Source: Symsagittifera roscoffensis (taxonomy: Eukaryota > Xenacoelomorpha > Acoela > Convolutidae). From it: 64,000 nucleotides of DNA. The DNA lies in assembly GCF_963678635.1 (NCBI RefSeq), contig NC_087064.1:76288213-76352212 (forward strand), given 5' to 3'. Within the stretch, counting starts at the first letter, position 1. Every line of letters begins with the position of its first letter. Positions 23,605 to 34,600 of this stretch are shown here, in pieces. The translations under genes were made by a program, and so were the position numbers. The notes under the pieces are model-generated. The model searched no databases, was not told where the DNA came from, and saw only the letters and a program-made list of their open reading frames with translations.

Positions 23605-25505
23605 CTTGCTTGCGTCTTTGAAAAATTTCAAAAATTTAGTCACCAAACTCATGGCCTGGACTGCGCGCACCACTTTAGTACTTCCAACTTAGCTGGAGAC
23701 ATCTTCAAACGTATCTGCAAAAATTCGATTGTTCAGCTCATATCAGACCGCAGGCACCTCGAAATGGTCGAGAATAAGATGCCAGGTGGCACTGCATCTG
23801 TATTCCATAGTCTCTCTTTCAAAGCTAACATCATAGAATGCCCCGAATTCATCCCAGATCAATCTAGCACCAATGGGTTTATGATCGACACGAATGACCT
23901 CTATGGCGGCGATATGCAAACAGGAAATTTACCGGTGCGTAACTTTGAGTAAATAGAGCATATAGAAGTAATATTAAAACAATTCCTAAAAACAACTGAA
24001 GACTCTCTGATTGAATTTATTATAGAAGTTGATCTCGAAATCCAGAAGAACTACATGTCAGTCATCAGGATAACCATTTAGCTCAATGAAAAAGTACCCC
24101 AGGATTGGTTGAAACCCTACCAAACAAATTTACTGGGGCAGATGAGGAAACAAGAAACTGCATTAGTAAGACCAAAAAGTTATCGCAGAAATTGTGTGAC
24201 AAGTCAAACTATACAATTCATCACAAACTTTTGCAATTGTAGGATAGATTGGGATTAAAATTAAAAAGTGCACCGTGTGTTAAAGTTTGAACAAGGAGCA
24301 TGGTTGGAACCATATATCACTCTAAATACAACTAAACGCCAAGAAGCTAGAAACAAATTTGAGGAGGTTTTTCTACAATTTTTTAAACAACTGTACTTGT
24401 AGGAAAATATGCGAGTCAAAGCGCAAACGGATGCTCGTTCGCATAGTTAATGATTATAAAGACACCATACGAACAAATTATTCATTCGAGTTCAAATCCT
24501 ACAAAATTTTTGGGGAAAACTTGGCAGCGTTCACTTCGAATCCAACAAAAACTTACTGGGATGAGCGAACTTTGATTCAACTTCTCTATTCTAATACGGA
24601 ACGTCTCATTTACGAAATCAAATGTGAAGATTTATACAGCAAAGTTTCCGAAAAAAAGAAACATTTTGAATGAAGATGACCTTTCAAATTACACGAAGAA
24701 CCACCCTCTCTACAACCCAAAAAACAAAATGGTTGTTTCAAAACTCAAGGACGAGTTTTCATGGGATATAATAACTGAGTATAGAACACTCAAACCCATT
24801 TTACCCACAGGTAACTTTTTTTATCTGCTTTTTTTATATTTTAATTTATTTTTTGGCGAAAGTTGTTAGTTTTTGATTTTTTTCGGCAGAATTTTTTTGG
24901 TCCATGAAAACTTACTTTGATTTGGGAAAAAAAAGTTTTTGAGCGGAGATTTTAAAAAGAAAATTTTTTTTATCGGTGGAAACTTCTTATTTTGATTTGA
25001 AAAAACTCTTAGGAGGGAAATTTTTTTTTGGAAAAAAAAAACTTTTTCTGTCGACGAGATTTTTTTTAATGACTAATTTTTATTGACCAATTTTTTCGTA
25101 ATTTTTTGATGATCACTGAAAAAAAAGTCATATTTGACCTTCAGGTCACGTTTTGTTGCACCTGGACTTCAAGTTGATGTAGCAGCCACAGAAAAGTTTC
25201 ATTTTCTTTTACCACTCATTAGCGATCATCGTTAAATGGTTTAGTAATCAATTTTTTATATTTTTTGACCGCAGAAAACTATCAGCTATTGTGTATCAAA
25301 AGCTGCTCAGAAGATGTTGACTCATCAGCAATATTGCGACACCTCGACCTCTGACTCGTTCTTCAAAACTGAAAACAGTCAAATCGCATCCGAGTCACAC
25401 AACCGGTAAACTGTGACATCGACGAAAACATCGTTATCAGCTTTTGATGGCAAACGATACATCATCGATGATGGTCAACAGACTCTTCCCTATGGTAAAA
25501 AAACA
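23605..25505 (+). pseudogene. Broken protein-primed-type DNA polymerase B gene (C-terminal half)
   Basis: Successive plus-strand frames resemble the DNA_pol_B_2 polymerases carried by Polinton/Maverick-like elements, linear plasmids and related viruses. 23605-23952 contains GLDCAHHFSTSNLAGD and, later, MIDTNDLYGGDM, which corresponds to the first catalytic Asp motif (DxxxLYG). 24014-24420 is heavily shifted. 24381-24673 has the segment leading to the second Asp motif, but the expected Asp-Thr-Asp is replaced: LLYSNTERLIYEIK aligns with that motif and lacks the aspartates. 24624-24810 continues with NHPLYNPKNK. The C-terminal end is at 25413-25500 (FDGKRYIIDDGQQTLPYG). The gene is dead through several shifts, stops and loss of a catalytic motif. 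The N-terminal exonuclease part is missing, cut off at the LTR-like repeat. Confidence 0.75.
24811..25274 (+). other. Candidate intron or insertion within the polymerase relic
   Basis: Homology to the polymerase stops at CCCACAG|GTAACT and resumes at GACCGCAG|AAAAC. The boundaries fit GT…AG splice sites, and the 464 bp between are extremely AT-rich with poly-T runs. It may be a true intron or just an AT-rich insertion. Confidence 0.4.
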
Positions 25506-25507
25506 TC

Positions 25508-26047
25508 GTGGGTCAAACCGCGATTGGCATTGATGATAGCGATGATAACACCGCCGCTGCAAATTCGGATCCAACTGATGATGACAATTTGGAAAAATGG
25601 ACTCCATTTTTTGAAGGTGGTCAACAGCCAGTGTCCTGGGATTGTGAGGATTTCCTAGATGGGGTGTCTGAAGAATTTGCTAAATATCAAAACGTTGATT
25701 GGTCCCATCCGGATATTGATGATGACTACTCTGAGGATAGCTTTGCTGTTGAAAATACACAATCACATCGTTCGCTTCGACAACTCATGGACCAGGTGAA
25801 CAGCAGTTGGCAAACTCCAGACCCTGTTTTGATTCGGGCAGCCAAAACCAAGGACAGTGATATAGATAGAGGGGATATCGCCGATATGGAGGCCAATTCT
25901 TCCGACGAGTTTGACTCGTCATTCTTCAACGGTTCGTTTACCGATTATGAAGCAGTTGAAGAAGAAGAACCACGATCAAAAAATCAACGAAAGATTAAAA
26001 GACAAAAAAAACATTTTAACTTTTGTATAGTAAATAAAATTCAGTGA
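25508..26047 (+). CDS. Acidic protein ORF with basic C-terminus, unknown
   Basis: This is an open frame of 179 codons without an ATG near its start; the first in-frame ATG is about codon 93. It is very rich in Asp, Glu and Ser (DDYSEDSFAVEN; DSDIDRGDIADMEANSSDEF) and ends with a strongly basic patch, RKIKRQKKHF, a plausible nuclear localisation signal. It begins in an overlapping frame right at the end of the polymerase homology, so it may be the last exon of a neighbouring gene or part of the same element. An AATAAA lies inside the last codons (26033-26038). The lack of a start codon suggests an exon or a decayed gene. I do not recognise the family. Confidence 0.4.
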   Translation: MGQTAIGIDDSDDNTAAANSDPTDDDNLEKWTPFFEGGQQPVSWDCEDFLDGVSEEFAKYQNVDWSHPDIDDDYSEDSFAVENTQSHRSLRQLMDQVNSSWQTPDPVLIRAAKTKDSDIDRGDIADMEANSSDEFDSSFFNGSFTDYEAVEEEEPRSKNQRKIKRQKKHFNFCIVNKIQ

Positions 26048-28279
26048 TATAAAAAGAGCATTGTGTGTACCTAAATTTTGACCTACCGCTATTCCGTGTT
26101 TAGTGCGTATTTAAGTGGGAGATTTTGTTCCAGTTTTGGAACCCAGTTAATCGGGGCTAAAGTCATTTCAATTAAACAATTGTCTTTCTAGCATACTTTT
26201 GAATCTATTTGTACGTAAATTGAAATTGAAAAAAAGTTTTACGAAAGTCTAGAGTAACGGAAATAACGCAGTGAAACATATCAGTCGTTAATGGAACGAA
26301 AATTTAGCAACTCCATTCCAACATCAAACATATAAACACAACGTTTGATGGGAAAACTCAATTATACATCGAAATTTTACTTGAGGACCAAAAATTACAA
26401 AATGGTGACAGTTAGGGTTTTTACATGGTGTCCATTGGTTGTCAGATAATACATGGTGACCATTAGGATCTATACCGAATAGTCATCCATGTAAGAAAAC
26501 CCATCCCGATCATAGTGTACTACATGCATACTACTTAAGGCAATAAACTAAGGAAATAACCGAACCATCTTAATCAGAAACGGCTAAACAAAACATTTAT
26601 TGCTGCCGCAAAAAGAGTCAGTTTTGACGGAATATTTTTTCTTGTCCAGCGATAGTGTTGTCAAAAAATTTAACCATAGTGTGTTGTTATCCATTTAGAG
26701 TTTTGAATCTTGAAGCTCAGCTCTTTACAAAGTCCTTTGGAGTTCTTTAGGAAACACAGCGTCACAAGTATGATGGCAGCGATTCCAGTAGAATGGTTTG
26801 GTTATCGCCAGCCTTCCTTCACAAATTTTAGCATTGATTACATCTGACGTTTTTACATCTCAACCAGGAATATTCCTGGGAAGCGATGATGCTTCTTTTT
26901 AACATGTATGACCACAAGGTCTAGATATAATGTGATTTTCTCATCCATGGACACGAGTTCATGTGTAATGAGAATCAAAAATTTCGTTACCCGAGTATTC
27001 CTTCAGTCATTTGGTCAGACAAGGGCACAAACTACGAGGGAGCAGAGAGAGAGAGAGAGAGCTCTTGAATAGTTTTTAGTCGTGAATAGCACAAGCATCC
27101 GCAGAACTGTCAAAAGAAGGTTTCAAAAAAAATCAACCTTCGCTGTGGTTCTTGAGAAAGAATTTTTGGGTAATGCAATAGAGTGTTCTATGCAACAATA
27201 ATAAGTAGGAAATTTAATCCTGAATTTATTGAAAAAACTTTTTGTCGCGTAGACTAATCACTGCAAGCTCACCCTATCTTATCGTTAGGTGCAAATCTGA
27301 ATGGTTTTGTATTGACTCCCACTGATTTTTTGGTACTCGCTTCCCTTCTTTCTCTTTTCAGGAGCACTTCGACTATCGTTTGCAATAAAGGTGAGCACAA
27401 AATGCGCCTACGCAAGTTGGAGTTGTTGGCTCCGAATCATGCACCCGCTCTGAAAAACGCAGTAATTGGCACTCCGCTTGTGATGTTCTTTGAAATACAG
27501 AAGATTTAGTGTAATTTGGTGAGGATTGCAGCCCAAAGGGACACTAAGCTTTGGCTCTTATTAAAACCCCTAATTACGGAAAACTTAATATAGCCCTCCC
27601 AGGGGAACGCGACCAGCCGTACAACTGGCGTCCGTTTTTGCTCCATTGAGGATGTATGCGCTTAAATTAAAAAAGTCATTTGGTGCAAAAGTTAGCTATA
27701 ATTGGACTTTCTAACACAAACAAAATCCATTTTCTGTCCAATTAAGGTCAGGTTGAATAAAAAAATTTACAGATTTTTGCATTTGAGGAGAGTTTTTTGA
27801 AATCTTTTTAGCCGGAAATTGGTTAATTCAATTTTTTTTGTGATTAATAGTTGTTACTTAATTAAATTTGACTTTTAAGTTAAATTGCCGAAAACTTACA
27901 AATTTTGAACCAGGTTTTTCAGCTTGAGTCTTTCATGTGAAGGTAACCTTATTATCTCACGTATTCTTGTTTGGCATCTCGCAAAAGCTGAACTAGCGCG
28001 TGGGCCGTTTTGGGCCTGCAACTTCGTTTTTCTGTACTTCCTGCACTTCAAAATAAAAAAGAACAACAAGTTAAAAGATTTACAGTTACTAACGTTCGCT
28101 GGTTAATGAATCAAAAAAGGTGGTAAAATAAGTTTTTTATACTACTAGTTTGATGGAACTTTTTTTCTATCAAAACTGTTTAGTGCTGAAATGAAAAACA
28201 AAAACAATTACTGATGAAAGACGTAAGATGCAATGGAGAGTCTGAAACAATTCACTGTCATTGTTTTAAAATGAGGACT
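26048..28279. other. Intergenic, no gene seen
   Basis: This is AT-rich sequence with short, motif-free frames. A short (GA)n tract lies at about 27045-27061. A repeated phrase, ACATGGTGTCCATT / ACATGGTGACCATT, occurs at 26424 and 26452, probably an old repeat. Confidence 0.6.
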
Positions 28280-30103
28280 TTATGGCAATGTGAATCTTGG
28301 TTCGAACTCAGGTTTCAAAATACTTGGGTTACCGTGACAGGGAAGAATGGTTTCAGAGAGCGCAAACACAGATGAGTTGTCTATTCTGCAGAAAACAGTT
28401 GTATTTTTCAGAGGTGGAATTTCCTCCATTTTCTTCAAATCAGTCTCTCCTTCATTTTCCAGCTGGTCCAACTCTTTTTCAAAGTCAATTCTGAAGAAAG
28501 TAGCATTCATAGAATAATCCGTCGCAAATAGATACCCGTCTGCACGGTTTGAGCAAATAAACACTGACGAGGGTATCCAAACCAAGGAAACAATGTCACT
28601 CAAACCAGAAAGACTCACATATTTAATAGAACGAGGTTGTATTTCTCGTGTTGTTGTATTTGACGAAGTGTTTGTTTTCATATCCTCCTTGTGATGCGAT
28701 GGTAGAGATATCACTGCTAGTTTATTTGATTCCACGCCACAGTTAAGCACCAACGTGGTATCATCCACCAGAAGATTACTATTCTTCCAAACCACTACGG
28801 ATATCTTTATATCAAGTGGTACTGTGTACTGTCTGACCTGATCGAAATAGACTGTAAAACTGCACCATTGCTTCTGCTTCTGATTTATCCCATCTAAAAC
28901 TGCCACAACTAAGATCTTTCCATTTGCAAACAAGAACCACCCCAATGAAAAATCTCCATTGAGAAGTTGGTTTGTGTCTAGTTTTTTTATCATCTTTAGA
29001 TTATTCTGGCTCACTATCTCAACACTGTTATTCTGATCGCTTGTTCTATATAATGACACATAAAGATTATTGTCAATGTCTGATGCAATATCAAGCACGG
29101 AAGTTGTATCATCTCGCAATTCATCCCACTCCATCTCCCTTTTCAATTCTATCTGATTATTGTTTTCGTTATGTTGAAACACACGGAATGATTGTGCATA
29201 ACGTGTTATTATCTCCTCCGTATCTGAGTTATAAACTACCCTGCTAGCGTCAATAACTATTCCGCTTACATCTGCAGTTTTCTTTAACCCGATGAACTCT
29301 CTCTTCCTTGCCTCCTCTCCAGGTTTTTTCGCTTTCTGATTTATCCTCTCTGCTTCACCCAGTGAATCATCAAAACTAGTAGGAACACTTTCCTGTCTTG
29401 ACGTTTCTGCGCTCAGAACAGGTCTGTCAACCCCACTCACAAAGTTTTTTACATGGAGTAATGAGTAAACGCCTTCTGCGAACGCAGTTTGCAATCTGGA
29501 CCAGGAAACCGTGTTATCTCTAGTCAGAATGAACTCTCCAAAAATTTTGGCAAATTTTTGTTCTAATTTGCTGAACTGATCCGTTATTTTTGCTTTGAAA
29601 GCTTGAAGGCATTGCTTGTGATCCAAAAGCTGTTTTCTTACGGCTGCAGACTTGACTTCGAGCTGCTTAGCGGAATTTGACTTTAAAACGCTCTTTTGTT
29701 CGTTTTCAGCTGTTGTTATCTGTTTAACTATTGTTTTCCAGTCGTTGGAAGCCAGAACTTGAGATATTTTTTGAATTTTGGCTTTATAATCTGTCAGTCT
29801 CTGCAGGGTTAATTTCTGGGGCTCCAAATTCACAGTGAGAAAAGTTACGTTATGCTTTTTCCAATCCGTATGATTCTGCTTCCAACATAGCTCGCATATC
29901 GCTATTTTGCATATATTGCAAAAATAGCGAACGGTTTCTTCGGGATGTTTCTCGCAGACAACGAGAGACTGGAGTTCTATGTATGGAACAGTGGATAATC
30001 CAATTGAGTCTGCAGTCGATGGTCCTTCTAAAATACAGAAAGAAAACATTAAAGGCAGAATTTTTGTGGCGTTTGGGTTGTCGGAAATCACTAACCAGGA
30101 CAT
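28280..30103 (-). CDS. TRIM-like protein: B-box, coiled coil, beta-propeller-like C-terminus
   Basis: One long exon gives about 607 residues from the ATG at 30103. Residues about 50-84 form a B-box type 2 zinc finger: C-x2-H-x8-C-x2-C-x4-C-x2-C-x4-H-x5-H (CEKH … CNICKIAICELC … H … H). A helical, Lys/Gln/Glu-rich segment follows (about 95-215), the B-box C-terminal coiled coil expected in TRIM proteins. The last ~350 residues have repeated strand-like stretches without PRY/SPRY hallmarks, suggesting a beta-propeller. No RING finger is present in this frame. On this strand TTTCTGTATTTTAG lies just before 30027, a good splice acceptor, so the coding exon may really begin there and an upstream exon (possibly with RING) may exist. 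TRIM proteins are often ubiquitin ligases; without RING here that role is unproven. Confidence 0.8.
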   Translation of the reverse strand: MSWLVISDNPNATKILPLMFSFCILEGPSTADSIGLSTVPYIELQSLVVCEKHPEETVRYFCNICKIAICELCWKQNHTDWKKHNVTFLTVNLEPQKLTLQRLTDYKAKIQKISQVLASNDWKTIVKQITTAENEQKSVLKSNSAKQLEVKSAAVRKQLLDHKQCLQAFKAKITDQFSKLEQKFAKIFGEFILTRDNTVSWSRLQTAFAEGVYSLLHVKNFVSGVDRPVLSAETSRQESVPTSFDDSLGEAERINQKAKKPGEEARKREFIGLKKTADVSGIVIDASRVVYNSDTEEIITRYAQSFRVFQHNENNNQIELKREMEWDELRDDTTSVLDIASDIDNNLYVSLYRTSDQNNSVEIVSQNNLKMIKKLDTNQLLNGDFSLGWFLFANGKILVVAVLDGINQKQKQWCSFTVYFDQVRQYTVPLDIKISVVVWKNSNLLVDDTTLVLNCGVESNKLAVISLPSHHKEDMKTNTSSNTTTREIQPRSIKYVSLSGLSDIVSLVWIPSSVFICSNRADGYLFATDYSMNATFFRIDFEKELDQLENEGETDLKKMEEIPPLKNTTVFCRIDNSSVFALSETILPCHGNPSILKPEFEPRFTLP

Positions 30104-30726
30104 CAAAATTAACGTATTTCTCTTGTTTCACTCAATTCAGCGTTTTAGGAAGTTTTCGCGTTACGAGGCAGAACTGTGCACTCGATGGGCTTTTAATTTG
30201 TTGTATGTAGGTCATTGGAATCCGGAGACATGTCATCAATCATGTTTCAAAAAGTAAAAAAATTCCACTTACAATTTTTCCGTCACTCCGCGCACAAACA
30301 CGTGAAACCTTAGCTTTTGTCTGCTCAATAAAATTTTGGATTTGAGTGGATATAGTTAAATGCTGCATAAATTAAGTCAGAATTTGCAACTTAAGTGGAG
30401 TTTGCAAAATTGTAAGCGGATGTTTTTAAATTTATTAGGATTCCGCAGAAAGTGTGTGGCTTTTGCTTACAGTTCGCGGATTCCACGTACAGCTGCGGAC
30501 TTCATGACAGTTTATTTTACGATATTCATATTATAATTTGTTTCTGGATTCTAGACCTCTAGATTCCGCTACTTTTTTTTGATTTCGCATTCTTTTGCCA
30601 ATCTCTAATTAGTCTAGATATATCATGATCGTCTGAGCAGCAACAGGCCTATCTTCATCTGTGTCTGTTCAGTGATTTGATGATGTTCTTCGAGAAACGG
30701 ATCCCTTGTGTCCAAAGTTTAAATCA
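30104..30726. other. Upstream region of the TRIM-like gene
   Basis: No RING-type Cys/His pattern or other coding segment was found on the minus strand here. Promoter elements are not evident. Confidence 0.4.
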
Positions 30727-30734
30727 ACTTAAAG

Positions 30735-31174
30735 CAGGGGCGGATTTAGGGGGGGGGGGGGGGCGGACGCCCCCTCCCCTCAGGGATTCCACCCCCTGCC
30801 GACCCAAAGGGTCCCCCCTTTGATACTTTTTCAGAAATCCATTTTTGGCTGACCGACCCTAAAATTTTTCTAAAGGCGCCTTGGGCGCCAATATATACTA
30901 ACTTTGAGGGGGAGCGCGCGCCGAAAAAAACGCGATTTTTTTGTCAAATTTTTTCAAAAAGTGCCCAAAAACGGCTTTTTTGACGGTTTTTTCAAAAATT
31001 TGCCTGCGGCGCAGAAAAAATTTAGCCAAAATGGGGGCAAAAAAGTGCTCTGGGAGAGCTCGAAAAATCAATTTGGTCGACCTAAAAAAAAAAAAAGGTC
31101 GTCAAAATTTTCGAAATTTTTTTTGAAAATCCGCCCCCCCCCCCCCCCTCGAGAAAATCCTAGATCCGCCCCTG
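30735..31174. mobile_element. Non-autonomous hAT-type MITE, 440 bp
   Basis: The ends are CAGGGGCGGATTTAGG and, inverted, CCTAGATCCGCCCCTG. It is flanked by a perfect 8-bp duplication, ACTTAAAG (30727-30734 and 31175-31182). An 8-bp duplication and CAGGG-type ends are hallmarks of hAT transposons. The inside has long G and C runs near the ends and no transposase. Confidence 0.9.
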
Positions 31175-31182
31175 ACTTAAAG

Positions 31183-32042
31183 TCATCGTGTTGGTTTAGA
31201 AAATGGCCTATACTCTCTTCTCTTGATTGCTATTGGATTTCTTCTTTTTCTTGATTTTTGCAAGTGTATGGTTGATCTTCGCTAGCTGGTTTGTTTCTCG
31301 TAACGTATTAAGCGCCTTCTTTTTTTCTCTGATGACTGCGTATCAGATCTTTTTTTATCCGTTTTAAATCTGTCCGTGTATTAACTGGATTGATTCCACT
31401 GCGTTTCATTCAAGCATTTTGTTGGGCACTGTTGTGTATGTGTTTGTTCTGACATTCGTAACGAAACTAAAGGAAAATCTGTGCTCTGGTTGGGATTCTT
31501 CTTCAGACAATTTTCGATTTTTTAACGAACCGGCTTCGACCAATCTTTTTAAACATCATTCAAAGCGTATTGTTGTTCTAAGCTAAGCTTAAGTTTGAAG
31601 AAATATATATATTTCACCTGGAATCACTTTTTGTGAAGTTATGGGGGTTTAAGTATTACCATTTCGGCTAAATTGAGACAATTACCGCGAAACATATTTC
31701 GCGCTATTAACGAGTACACGGAGATATAAGCAGCCTTATGAATTGTTCCAAATTGGTTAAGGGAAGCTTATTTGCAACCATTGATTTCTTTGTACCAAAA
31801 TTTATCACTTTGTACTTGTTATGATGGGTGGCCGGATGACTTTCACAAAAAAATTCTCAAGCTTAATTTTTTTTTCCACTTTATTTTGTTGCATTTTTTT
31901 TTCAAGCTATTACTGCTCCAAAGACCTTAAGAGGCAGACGGGATCTTCAGTCCTTCCCCTGATACGAGCAGTCTTGTTTTCTTTTGTTTCTGATTTGTTT
32001 TCTGTTGGTGACTTTAATTGTTTTACTTATATCCTGCATTAG
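31183..32042. other. Intergenic, no gene seen
   Basis: This is a T-rich stretch with short Phe-rich frames only. A short AT tract (ATATATATAT near 31605) is the sole pattern. Confidence 0.5.
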
Positions 32043-32103
32043 TTCACACACACACACACACGCGCGCGCGCACGCACACACACTCGTGCACACATGCGCC
32101 CAC

Positions 32104-32145
<42 letters not shown>

Positions 32146-32186
32146 TCTCTCTCTTTCTCTCTCTTTCTCTCTCACACACACACGCA
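32043..32186. repeat. Compound CA/CG/CT microsatellite
   Basis: The stretch runs (CA)n, then (CG)n, then CA again (32045-32106), followed by a long (CT)n with TTCT interruptions (32107-32172) and a closing (CA)n. His-Thr and Ser-Leu peptides read from it are artefacts. Confidence 0.95.
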
Positions 32187-32813
32187 CTTGCTCATTTTCA
32201 AATGGCATGCATTATGAAAAACCGCTGTGAACGCTTTCTGAGTTACCGGCTGGCTCCAGGCGTTTCATCGGGGTGTTGATCTGCGAACTCCGTTTTCCCT
32301 ACTAGTGTCTGTATAACCGCATGATGTAACTCTAAAACTGTATTTTTCGTTTCCTTTTGAACACATGCTCTTGTCATTATCGGCTTCTTTTATAGATTTT
32401 GATGCAAGTGATTCCTACTAATTTTTGCAGATATTCCTCATGTTTTTTCGATCTTCAAAGATATTTATTTGTCACGACCTTTCCCAATATTATGTCGATA
32501 GAATTATTAACCTTCATGATGAATATGGATTCGCTTTGATTGATTTAAAATTTCAGTTTCTCTTTAGCCGATTCTGATTTGTTTCAAGAAACAGTACCCT
32601 TAATGAATGGTTTTCATGAACAAAAAAAACACCTTTAATGGTGCTTAGAAACGTACCATATTTGAAGTCAGTGAGTATTTTCTACAAGTCTTTGATTATT
32701 TCTTTCTTTTGAACTTGCGGACGCTTTTGGCAGTTTACGTTACACTCTTTTTTCTGTTTTCCAAGCCATGTTTACATATCTTCTCTACATGGTCAATACC
32801 GATTACGTATGAG

Positions 32814-32906
32814 CAGGGGCGGATTTAGGGGGGATCGGGGGGGGGGGGCGGACATTTGAAAATCCCCCCCCCCCCCCCCCTCGAGAAAATCCTAGATCCG
32901 CCCCTG
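32814..32906. mobile_element. Minimal hAT-type MITE, 93 bp
   Basis: It has the same ends as the element at 30735 (CAGGGGCGGATTTAGG … CCTAGATCCGCCCCTG), flanked by a perfect 8-bp duplication, CGTATGAG (32806-32813 and 32907-32914). Almost nothing is left inside but G and C runs and a short spacer. Confidence 0.9.
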
Positions 32907-32914
32907 CGTATGAG

Positions 32915-33968
32915 TAGTTTGTTATGAAAGCAGACAATTGTCCTTTGCAGCCAGGTGCTTCCGCGTACACGGGAAGAACACTCAGCTAGTTCATCATTCA
33001 TCGGGCGATTGGACAATCTGAATTTGTTGTCCTCTATTCGCTGTTGTTCGCTGTTTTTGTTTTCTCAAATTTTTTGGATGTTTGATCGCAAACCCTTGTT
33101 CGAGTGAACTGCTATTATAATATTTCTCCCTACTTTCCTTTTCTGCAGTTTCATTTTCTGTAAACTGATAGCAACTTGCGTACCTGTTCATGTTCGCCAA
33201 AGTGTTTTAGTAACTACGTTCCTTATTAATTATGTCTTGTGGCAGCTTTTCAAATTGAATGCTTTATGTTTTCAAAAAAAAATTGATTTGTCTCGAGGAC
33301 TTGCTATGTTTACACGAAGACTGCTCTCCTAATCCGCGGGCAACTGATTTTTCAGGCGCTCTCGGAAAAACTTTAAGGTCTCAACCAATATTCTGGCAGT
33401 GGAAAACCTTTCACTTTTCCCATAATTCTTGAATATATCTAAACTGACATCATTCGCGAACTTGCAATCTAGACGCTTTCTCAAGCAATCTAGACGGGAT
33501 TTTGAAATCCTGGAAAAGATGATTTGTTTTTCTGATTGTTTTGTACTATTTCTTCTGTGGGTTCCCCCTTAAGAGCCAGATATCTGCACTGCATAGGCGC
33601 TGAAATTAGTGAGTGCAGGTCTCTGGAATCAATACGGAGACAAATATTTAAATATGATCAAAATGTTTCGGTACAATCAAAGAAAACGAAAAAACTTAAC
33701 AAGATCAAAGAGATCTCCTTGCTGTTGATTCCGCTCAAAATTCACAAAATACATAGTTTTGCCTCGTAAAGATTGTATGTTTTGTAGTATTTCTTCTACT
33801 TTTCTTAGGTAACGTAGGAACTTGAGAATCCGATTGAACAAACGAGAACAGAATTAATTATAAACAAAATATAGGAACTAATGAGTCTGCGGCTATCGTG
33901 CTAGAGCACAAAATTAACAAAGCCCTTGGGCGCTATTTCGAAACCACATCAGGCCATAATATAGCGCT
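32915..33968. other. Intergenic, no gene seen
   Basis: Frames are short and unremarkable on both strands (for example 32994-33200 minus and 33536-33769 plus). A tandem-like phrase, CAATCTAGACG, occurs twice near 33467-33497. Confidence 0.5.
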
Positions 33969-34216
33969 TTATATGTTAAAATGATATGACATGGGTGCAT
34001 CATCCTCCAAAGACAGTTTTTGCTCCTTTTTCGGTCTAAAATTTGCCAAACCTTGAACTATCTCGCCTGTCTTATTGAATAGCCGGTAGCGTGAGCTATC
34101 TATCCTATGTGGCTTGCAATCAAAAACTTCTACGTTATCAGACAATATGAGAGAGTCTTGGCCCGAATACATTGGATGATATCTCAAGACTTTGAAAGAT
34201 TTTTTTTTGGATCTGA
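33969..34216 (-). CDS. Possible terminal exon of an unknown gene
   Basis: A minus-strand open frame reads from about 34208 (KKKSFKVLRYHPMYSGQD) to a stop at 33969 and ends with EDDAPMSYHFNI. It has ordinary protein-like composition rather than the Phe/Lys bias of the surrounding DNA. ATATTCAG, a possible splice acceptor, lies directly upstream on this strand, near 34216. ATAAAG follows the stop. I do not recognise the family, and no partner exon was found upstream, where a repeat cluster lies. It could also be a transposon relic. Confidence 0.3.
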
Positions 34217-34329
34217 ATATCGTTTACAGTCAGAAATGTTGTTGCCGCGATCAGTTACGAATCAGAAGCCATTTAGAGATACCCGTACCTTAAAAAAACT
34301 TGGAAACCAGATCTAGGCATCGTAAAATC

Positions 34330-34500
34330 TTGCCTATTTCAGATCTTGTCAGGACATTCGTTTGGGCATGGACATGTCTGAATCAGGACTGAGGCAGGTA
34401 TGGATTCTATCACAAAAGCAGATCTGCTCAAGGTCTGATTCAGACCTGGAACATATATGGGTCAGATCTGAGCAGATCTGCACCAGGTCTGACCCATGTG
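34330..34500. repeat. Palindrome-rich CAGATCTG cluster
   Basis: Three nested or adjacent inverted repeats occur here: CAGATCTGCTCA (34419-34430) against TGAGCAGATCTG (34469-34480); AGGTCTGATTCAGACCT (34431-34447, one-base centre); and GGGTCAGA (34459-34466) against TCTGACCC (34488-34495). All are variants of one CAGATCTG/CAGGTCTGA word. Confidence 0.8.
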
Positions 34501-34548
34501 TGCCCCAGGTCGGATATAGACTTTTCTCGAGATGGAGGGGCCTAGTTA

Positions 34549-34600
34549 TGTTAGAAGCTAGTTAGAAGCTAGTTATGGATAGTTAGAAGCTAGTTATGTT
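34549..34600. repeat. Short repeats of GTTAGAAGCTA
   Basis: The word GTTAGAAGCTA occurs at 34550, 34561 and 34581, partly in tandem. Confidence 0.8.

Noticed and set aside
31984-32279. ORFs rich in His-Thr and Ser-Leu
   Set aside because: Translation of a CA/CT microsatellite.
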